A DNA stretch of 9,104 nucleotides. Source: an uncultured Actinomycetes bacterium (GTDB taxonomy: Bacteria; Actinomycetota; Actinomycetes; Nanopelagicales; Nanopelagicaceae). Shown here piece by piece: positions 1 through 7,600 of the stretch (the first letter of the stretch is position 1; each line of letters opens with the position of its first letter). The translations under genes were made by a program, and so were the position numbers. The notes under the pieces were generated by a model. The model was not told the DNA's origin, searched no databases, and saw only the letters and a list, made by a program, of their open reading frames with translations. The DNA lies in the NCBI GenBank assembly GCA_903875815.1, contig CAIQXR010000155.1, positions 1 through 9,104 of the forward strand, read 5' to 3'.

Positions 1-396
1 GCCACCCAATGATTTAATTCCAAAGTTCAAAACAACTGCGAGCGCAGTCACCACCGATGAGTGGCCGAGCGAGAAGAAGAAGCCCACGCCCATGGGGCGC
101 TGACCTTCTGACATCAATTTACGAGTGGTGTTATCGATCGCCGAGATATGGTCGGCATCGAAGGCGTGGCGCATTCCGAGCGACAAAGCGAGTAACCCTG
201 TGCCCCAACCAAAGGTTGTGCCATCACTGAGGCGATAGTGGCCCGAGGTAGCAGCAAACATCAGGATGGTTCCGCCGATAAGCAGGAAGAAGATCACGCC
301 GAACATCGCGAGTAAACGCTGGCGCTCCTGGGCAGAGAGGCTGGCAAAGGGGTTGCGCGAGCGCTTAGGCGCATCCGTGCGTGGGACCTTGGTCAA
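1..396 (-). CDS. NiCoT-family nickel/cobalt permease, N-terminal part (cut by window edge)
   Basis: The minus frame is open for 132 codons from a TTG at 396 to the window edge, so the C-terminal part is missing. A hydrophilic basic N-terminus of about 28 residues is followed by a membrane helix at about residues 29-49. The hallmark NiCoT motif RHAFDADHISAIDNTTRKL follows at 76-94; in HoxN/NixA its histidines and aspartates are essential for metal selection and transport. A second family motif, LGHSSVV, sits at 110-116 after FFFS. The TTG start is chosen because AAGAGGAG lies five to six bases upstream and no better in-frame ATG precedes the first helix. Family members are inner-membrane permeases with eight helices and import Ni2+ and/or Co2+ with high affinity, usually to supply urease, Ni-SOD or hydrogenase, or cobalamin synthesis. 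Which metal is carried here cannot be told from this fragment. A palindromic operator lies directly upstream. Confidence 0.93.
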   Translation of the reverse strand, partial: MTKVPRTDAPKRSRNPFASLSAQERQRLLAMFGVIFFLLIGGTILMFAATSGHYRLSDGTTFGWGTGLLALSLGMRHAFDADHISAIDNTTRKLMSEGQRPMGVGFFFSLGHSSVVTALAVVLNFGIKSLGG

Positions 397-401
397 AGAA
401 C

Positions 402-410
402 TCTCCTCTT
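402..410 (-). promoter_or_regulatory. Ribosome binding site of the nickel permease
   Basis: On the minus strand AAGAGGAGA precedes the TTG start by about five bases. It is a good Shine-Dalgarno sequence and is the reason for choosing the TTG at 394-396 as the start. Confidence 0.7.
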
Positions 411-411
411 A

Positions 412-428
412 TTGCGAATGATTCGCAA
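412..428 (-). promoter_or_regulatory. Perfect 17-bp palindrome, probable Nur (nickel-responsive Fur-family) operator
   Basis: TTGCGAATGATTCGCAA is an exact inverted repeat with 8-bp arms around a single central base. It can be read as TTGCGA-N5-TCGCAA, which has the same layout as the TTGCAA-N5-TTGCAA box described for Streptomyces Nur, a nickel-binding Fur-family repressor that controls nickel uptake genes. It lies 16 bases upstream of the permease start and touches the candidate -10 element, so a bound repressor would block transcription. The palindrome is seen directly; assignment to Nur rather than Zur or another Fur paralogue is an inference from the target gene and spacing. A further TTGCAA lies at 440-445. 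Confidence 0.7.
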
Positions 429-434
429 ATACTA
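429..434 (-). promoter_or_regulatory. Candidate -10 element of the nickel permease promoter
   Basis: TAGTAT on the minus strand matches TATAAT at four of six positions and abuts the palindrome. It would place the transcript start near 422, inside the palindrome. No convincing -35 hexamer lies 16-18 bases upstream, so the promoter may be weak or mis-assigned. Confidence 0.35.
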
Positions 435-468
435 ACCTATTGCAAGAGGGGATGCACGTTGAGCGACC

Positions 469-1221
469 CTAGAACTCCCAGGCCCGGACTCCCCCAGTAA
501 TGCCAGCGGCATTGGGCACGATGACGACATCATCACCAAGTGCCTTGAGAGTGGAAGCTTTCAATCGATTGGAGTTGCCGCCACCTAAATAGAGGCGATC
601 CCAATGAAAGACGGGGCGAAGATCGGCGACCATATCGCGTACTCGTCGCGACCAGAATGCATCACCTAACCGACGGCGCTCGTGTTCACCAATCCAGGTG
701 TCGTAGCTGGTGGACCTGCGGATGGGTGCATGCGAAAGCTCAATATGGGGAGCTAACTTTCCGCCATCAAAGAGGGCGTAGCCAAGTCCAGTTCCTAAAG
801 TTAAGACAACTTCCAACCCGCTTCCAGAAATAACTCCTGCCCCGTGAACTTCCGCATCATTGAGGACCAGCGTCGGAAGTTTCATGGCAGCAGCAACGGC
901 GCTCTGCAGATCAAAACCCTTCCAAGCAGCGATGAGTTCCGGATCTGATTTTGTTCGTGGCCCTTTGGGATTGATGTAGTGCGGAGTATGGATCACCACA
1001 CCGTGACGAATCATTCCGGGAAAGCCAATGGTGATGCGGTCGGCTTTGGGTAGCTGCGCCGCAATCTCTGCAACGGTGGCGACCATCGTTGCAGGTGAGA
1101 GCGGATATGGCGTGGGAATGGCAACGGGCTGGGCATGCATAGTGCCTGCGCTATCGAGCACTGATGACTTAATACTCAAGCCACCGCAATCGATGGAAAG
1201 TGTCATAAGCGCGTTAGCCAT
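469..1221 (-). CDS. ROK-family sugar kinase, polyphosphate glucokinase-like
   Basis: This 250-residue protein has the actin-fold phosphate loop near its N-terminus (DCGGLSIK, residues 11-18), the catalytic aspartate in LNDAE (120-124), a second phosphate-binding loop TLGTGLG (141-147), ELSH (161-164) in place of the ROK E-x-G-H motif, and the C-terminal GGGN (213-216) and NAAGITGG (237-244) segments. The cysteine zinc motif of most ROK glucokinases is absent, as in actinobacterial polyphosphate glucokinases such as mycobacterial PpgK (about 265 residues), which the order of motifs and the GFPGMIRHGVV segment also resemble. Such enzymes phosphorylate glucose in the cytoplasm with polyphosphate or ATP. 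Substrate and phosphoryl donor cannot be read from the sequence, and ELSH with serine instead of glycine makes specificity uncertain. The start at 1221 or an in-frame ATG at 1206 are both possible; neither has a clear ribosome binding site. It lies 17 bases after the groL terminator. Confidence 0.8.
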   Translation of the reverse strand: MANALMTLSIDCGGLSIKSSVLDSAGTMHAQPVAIPTPYPLSPATMVATVAEIAAQLPKADRITIGFPGMIRHGVVIHTPHYINPKGPRTKSDPELIAAWKGFDLQSAVAAAMKLPTLVLNDAEVHGAGVISGSGLEVVLTLGTGLGYALFDGGKLAPHIELSHAPIRRSTSYDTWIGEHERRRLGDAFWSRRVRDMVADLRPVFHWDRLYLGGGNSNRLKASTLKALGDDVVIVPNAAGITGGVRAWEF

Positions 1222-1237
1222 GGTTTATTGAAGCATG

Positions 1238-1273
1238 AAAAAGGGCCCCGCACCGAAGCGCAGAGCCCCTTTT
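1238..1273 (-). terminator. Strong intrinsic terminator of the groES-groL operon
   Basis: On the minus-strand RNA, AAAAGGGGCUCUGCGC, a UUCG tetraloop and GUGCGGGGCCCUUUUU form a 16-bp stem with a few G-U pairs and a C-G pair closing the UUCG loop, followed by a U run. It begins about 22 bases after the groL stop codon. The A-run on the other side means it could also end plus-strand transcripts. Confidence 0.93.
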
Positions 1274-1295
1274 CTGGGCCGAAGCCCCGACGGAA

Positions 1296-3235
<1,940 letters not shown>

Positions 3236-3241
3236 GATTGC

Positions 3242-3247
3242 TCCTTC
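3242..3247 (-). promoter_or_regulatory. groES ribosome binding site
   Basis: AAGGAG on the minus strand, six bases before the ATG at 3235. It is a consensus Shine-Dalgarno sequence and decides the groES start against the longer reading from 3271. Confidence 0.85.
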
Positions 3248-3288
3248 ATATAGATTCGATCGGATATCCACTGCCCGGGAGCTGCTGA

Positions 3289-3316
3289 ATTAGCAGACGG
3301 GGCCCGAGAGTGCTAA
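3289..3316 (-). promoter_or_regulatory. Candidate groES promoter overlapping CIRCE
   Basis: On the minus strand TTAGCA (3311-3316) and GCTAAT (3289-3294) each match the -35 and -10 consensus at four of six positions and are 16 bases apart. This would put the transcript start near 3282 and CIRCE inside the promoter, a common arrangement for HrcA-regulated genes. The hexamers are themselves part of the palindrome, so the match is weak evidence. Confidence 0.35.
3290..3316. promoter_or_regulatory. Imperfect CIRCE operator (HrcA binding site)
   Basis: The plus strand reads TTAGCAGAC-N9-GAGTGCTAA. The CIRCE consensus is TTAGCACTC-N9-GAGTGCTAA, so one arm is perfect, the other differs at two of nine positions, and the spacer has the exact length. 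CIRCE is bound by the heat-shock repressor HrcA, whose folding depends on GroEL, giving feedback control of groES-groL. The element ends 54 bases upstream of the groES start codon. Confidence 0.88.
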
Positions 3317-3417
3317 CGCCAAGCCTATGGGCCTCCTCGGCCTTCTTCAAGTCGAAGCGGGGCTGGGCACGCGCAGGCGGGGGGCACCTAGTTGGGATGC
3401 CAGGCGGGGAAGGGTGG
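3317..3417 (-). other. GC-rich spacer between the surface operon and groES, C-rich RNA tail
   Basis: No gene was recognised here. The first 48 bases after the stop codon at 3418 contain 26 C and 10 G on the minus strand, with one weak six-pair hairpin (GGCATC/GGTGCC around a seven-base loop) and no U run. A C-rich, G-poor RNA of this kind is the classical form of a Rho utilisation site, so Rho-dependent termination of the upstream operon is a reasonable inference. The opposite strand holds four G runs between 3379 and 3414. Confidence 0.4.
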
Positions 3418-4605
3418 CTAGAAAGCTCGGATTGCCCGAACTTCAAAGGCCCAGCTGTAGTACGAATCTGACTGAGAGCCATTGCCCATGAATTGGTCGA
3501 CGTTGGCATGTCCATCTTGGTTATTTCCTGAGGAAGCCCAATATTGGTGATCCAGGACGATGCCCAGAGTTGGATTTGCCGAGCCGGTACAAACCGTGGC
3601 ATCACTGGTCCACGGTTGGCCAGATACATATTTACATAATTGGTTGAGTTCAGTTGTATCGGGAAGGTACCAATCGCTCAAACCGCCGCCTCGATACGTT
3701 CGAGTACGTCCGGCGCCATAGGTGAGATCAGGTGAAGCAGCAACGATGATATTTGTGTACGAATAACCAAGTCCTAATTCAGATGTGGAATTAATGATGG
3801 CAGTTCGCGGCAAATTAGGAATATTCACACTATCGATAGCTGGCGGAACCAATCCAATTTCGTGATCATGATCTGATCCTCCTTGCCAAGTCGCAGGCGC
3901 TGCTTCCAGGTAATGGCAGAGCCCGCCGGTCGGACTTCCCGTTGCATTAAAACTAGGACCACAATTGAAACCTGCAGCATTGTAATAATAAACGGTGCCA
4001 CCTCCGGGGCCGGTGTCACCCAGTGAACATACGCCATCGCTCGTGCATGTCAGTGGTGAATGGCTAGCACTTTGGAGCGATAGTTTCGCAACACTCGATG
4101 CCAACGCCACCGGTGATGCAAAAGTCACAGTGAAACTTCCTGAACCACTTGTCACAAGAGTGCCAGCCGCACCGTGTCCGATAGTAAAAGTTCCGGAGTT
4201 GTCATAAATAACAGCGCTTGTCGCCGAAGTATTAAAGATAGGTAAGGGCGCATTTCCGCTCGAAGCAAAAGCGGAAATTGTGAAATCTGCGCCGTAACAA
4301 GAAGATGGAATTCCCGATACGGTAACCGATGAGAGATAGAAGCCGCCGGCACCAGATCCATTAATAAAGGTTCCGTTGGGGCGCATTGTGAGAATCGATG
4401 CTCCGGAACAGGCCGAAGTGACCGCAACGCCTTGTCCAAACTCAACTGCAACGCCCGTGCTAATAGAAATATTTGCGGCAAGCGTTGTCTTGAGAAAGAA
4501 AGAGCCAGTAACTGCCAACAGCAGCATCGCTAGGACCATGGGTGCTTTACGACGAGGCGCGTAGTTCTCCTCAATCGGATCGTCGTAGTAGAAGTCGTCA
4601 GACAC
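3418..4605 (-). CDS. Membrane-anchored extracellular protein with DUF1566 (Lcl_C) domain
   Basis: This 395-residue protein starts with GTG at 4605. An acidic N-terminus (residues 1-16) and a PRRK stop-transfer-like patch (17-20) precede one hydrophobic helix at about 22-38, so it is probably an anchored protein with an external C-terminus or a long signal peptide. Residues 44-185 form a Ser/Thr/Gly-rich beta-type module beginning NISIS and EFGQGV, with one cysteine pair (66, 103); I recall similar modules in freshwater Actinobacteria but know no name for it. Residues 196-395 match DUF1566/Lcl_C: DTGPGGGTVYYY, CHYLEAAP, YRGGGLSDWYLPDTTELNQLC, YWASSGNN and the terminal FEVRAIRAF. This domain is widespread in secreted and fimbrial-type proteins, with a proposed but unproven binding role. 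All eight cysteines lie outside the helix and could form four disulfides. It begins eleven bases after the giant surface gene and is probably co-transcribed and translationally coupled, as no strong ribosome binding site is seen. Confidence 0.85.
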   Translation of the reverse strand: MSDDFYYDDPIEENYAPRRKAPMVLAMLLLAVTGSFFLKTTLAANISISTGVAVEFGQGVAVTSACSGASILTMRPNGTFINGSGAGGFYLSSVTVSGIPSSCYGADFTISAFASSGNAPLPIFNTSATSAVIYDNSGTFTIGHGAAGTLVTSGSGSFTVTFASPVALASSVAKLSLQSASHSPLTCTSDGVCSLGDTGPGGGTVYYYNAAGFNCGPSFNATGSPTGGLCHYLEAAPATWQGGSDHDHEIGLVPPAIDSVNIPNLPRTAIINSTSELGLGYSYTNIIVAASPDLTYGAGRTRTYRGGGLSDWYLPDTTELNQLCKYVSGQPWTSDATVCTGSANPTLGIVLDHQYWASSGNNQDGHANVDQFMGNGSQSDSYYSWAFEVRAIRAF

Positions 4606-4616
4606 GTGGCGTCGCC

Positions 4617-7600
4617 TTACTTCTTTCCTGGCTTCGAGTGGAGTTTGGCTATCGTGGCTGGGTCATAGCCATCTACGCGATAGCTCACTGCCACCCACTT
4701 GGCTCCCACTGCCGCTGATGGCGCAGATTTAGCGGGTCGAATGGCGATGACGGTGCGAAGCGTCTTTCGATAACTCTTGATGACCGCACATACGGATGTT
4801 GCCTGCTTCTTCGCCAGAGCAGTTGCTTTAGCCAGTGGAAGAATTTGAGTGTAGGTGTAGCCAATACAAGTGACTATCGCAGTTGGTTTGAGCGTAGAAA
4901 TATATTTGCGCAAATATTTCAATTCGTAAGGTGTGAGCGTAAACTTCTTGGTCACTGAATACAAACTGACTGCGGGAAGATATTTATGCGCAGCATTTGC
5001 AGCATCGGACAACGCCTGAACTTCTGGAGTAGCAGTCTGTGAATCTTGTTCCACCGGATTGATGGGCAAATTCGCAGTAGTTGTGTCGATCTTTGGAGTG
5101 ACCACTGCGACCACTGTCTTGGTTTCTACAACAACGGCAGCCACCACGATTGCGGGAGAAGAATTTGAAGGTGCTGGGGATGATGGAGGTGGAGTAGAGG
5201 CGACTGCTGTGGTGATAAATAGCGACGGTGCGCTCTGATCACTCGATCCGATGACATTCTGTGCAACCACGGTAAATGTGTAATCAGTCGAGGCGACAAG
5301 GCCAGTAACTACACATGAAGTAGTCGTGCTTGTGCAGCTCACGCCGGTATTGGATGTGGCCGTGTAATTAGTGATGGGAGATCCACCTGTTACAAGGGGC
5401 GCGCTCCAGGTGATTACCGCAGAAATATCATCGATATCTGCAGCAGTCACTGCAGTGGCAGAATCTGGTCGCGTGATTGCAACAGTCACTGTTGGATCTT
5501 GAGTTAAAGAGACTTGAACGCTGCCATCTTGTGTTGCGACGCCAAGGAATCGCGGAGATTCACCGAGTAATCCATAGACTCGAGAACCTTCTTTAATTCC
5601 AGAATTTGAAATAGTCATGGCGATCGGCTTGCCATCTGCTGTATTTGGCACAGTTCCATCAGGAGCTACCCAGGCAACCACCATCGAAAGAATGAAATTG
5701 GAATTCGGGTCAATGAGCGAAGCTGCACGCGCAGTTGACGCTTGTACATATGCACTAATGACAGTTCCATTCGGCAAACTATCGGCGGTGTAGCTAACTG
5801 TCGCGCTACTTCCTCGGCTACCTGCTGTAAAGGAGGCATCGTTTCCTGCCACGACTGTCACTTCAGCAATCTTTACGGCATCCCCTAGTCCTGCGAGAGA
5901 TACTTGCGTCCAATGCGCATAAAGCGTGCGAGAGGCAGTAGGAACGAAATTATCTCCCCGATTTCCGACGAGGTAACCACCAGAAGCGGCGGAGTACCAA
6001 CCCGCAAATACATAATTGCTTCGAGATGCTGATGGAAGTACTAGAGCAGTCGAAGATCCATAAGTCATGGATGCGGAGGAAGAATCCGATACCCCGCCAT
6101 TTCCGTTATAGGTCACCGTGAAAATTTGTAGCGCCCATTGTGCGTACAAAGTCTGATCACTCGCTGGCGTATAAGGAGCTCCAGCAGCGGTAAGAGATCC
6201 ACCTGTCGGCTGGTCTGACCATCCATTTAACGTGTAATGCGCACGGGTTGCTTGTGGCAATGTCAACGCACTTCCAATAGTTACTTTCGCAGTTGCACTA
6301 TCGCTGGTGCCACTTTGGGCATCAAAGGTCAGACGATAGATTGCGATATTCCAGGTGGCGTAGAGAGTTATGTCAGAGTTGGCTGAATAAGTTGTACCAA
6401 CAGAAGGGCCACCTGGTGAAGCTGCCCATCCGCCAAAGTTGTAATCAGTAAGTGCGAAGCCCGATGTTGGCAAGGTGTACGCAGGTGTTCCAAAGGTGTA
6501 AGCGTGAGTTCCGCCAGCACTTCCAGAGGCGCCATTCAAGTCGTAAGCGACCTGGTAAATATGCGCTTGCCATTGCGCAGTAAAGCCAATGTTGTACTTC
6601 CCGACAACATAAGTTGCGCCAGCTGCATAGGTGTTAAGCCCTTCGTTCCAGCCCTTGAAGTCGTATCCCGTCTTAGTAGGAGCTGCCCCTACAGTGAAAC
6701 TCTGACCGATGGTTTTACTGGATTCGGTTGGAGCGGGCGAACCACCAGCGCCATCGTAAGTTACTGAATATTGAATAGCGCTCCATGTTGCATAAAGCAG
6801 ATAGTGACCGTCGCTCACGGTGTAGATAGGTCGGCCATCTGCGCTCTGACCATTTTGATCTGTCCAACTCGCAATCGGCCCACTCTGATCGGCCCAGCCC
6901 GTAAATTCATAACCATCACGTGTTGGTACCGTGGCAGTAATAGTGATCGTGTCACCTGAAACTTTTTGCTGATCAGCAATAGGCGAACCAACACTTCCAC
7001 CACTAAAACTGTACTTAACGTTGTAAATGCGAGTCCAGATTGCAGTGAAGGTGAGTGAACCGGCTGGCATGAAATAGGTCTGACCAGGGTTATATGTTCC
7101 CGATGGCCCACTCCAGGCTACAAATGCGTAGGTAATTGGCGGAGTATTCGTATCTACCTTTGTAAAATCGGATGCCGATGGCAAGGTAATTTGAGAGAGA
7201 TAATTTGTACTTACCGCAGCAGGTACAGTGCCGGTTCCGCCGGCGAGATCATACGTTAACAAATAACTTGCAATATTCCATTGCGCATACAAAGTGGTAT
7301 TTGCCGCAACTGTAAATGAATCCGTGAAGATTCCACCGACGGCCTGCGTGCCCCAGCCACCGAAGTTGTATCCTGTTTTTTCCATTGTGCCCACAGTTGA
7401 TAGGCGAGCCACTGCTGCATCCACCGTGTAGGAATCAGAGCTTTTGCTAGGAGAACCAGAAGCACCGTTTGCGTTATAGGTGATCGAATAAGTAATCGGG
7501 TTCCAGGCAGCCCAAAGATTTAAGTCACTTGTTCCGATCGTGTAGGTGTCACCTGATTGATAAATACGACCAGACCGATCTGCGTTAATAGCCCATCCCG

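Noticed and set aside
3236..3271. Longer groES reading starting at 3271
   Set aside because: The added twelve residues are not part of the family, and a consensus ribosome binding site sits just before the ATG at 3235.
3317..3417. A structured RNA gene (tRNA, SRP RNA) in the GC-rich spacer
   Set aside because: No cloverleaf, CCA end, T-loop or SRP apical motif could be found; only short weak hairpins are present.
3246..3629. Minus-strand 127-codon frame across the spacer and CIRCE
   Set aside because: It overlaps the DUF1566 coding region and the groES control region, and its sequence resembles no protein.
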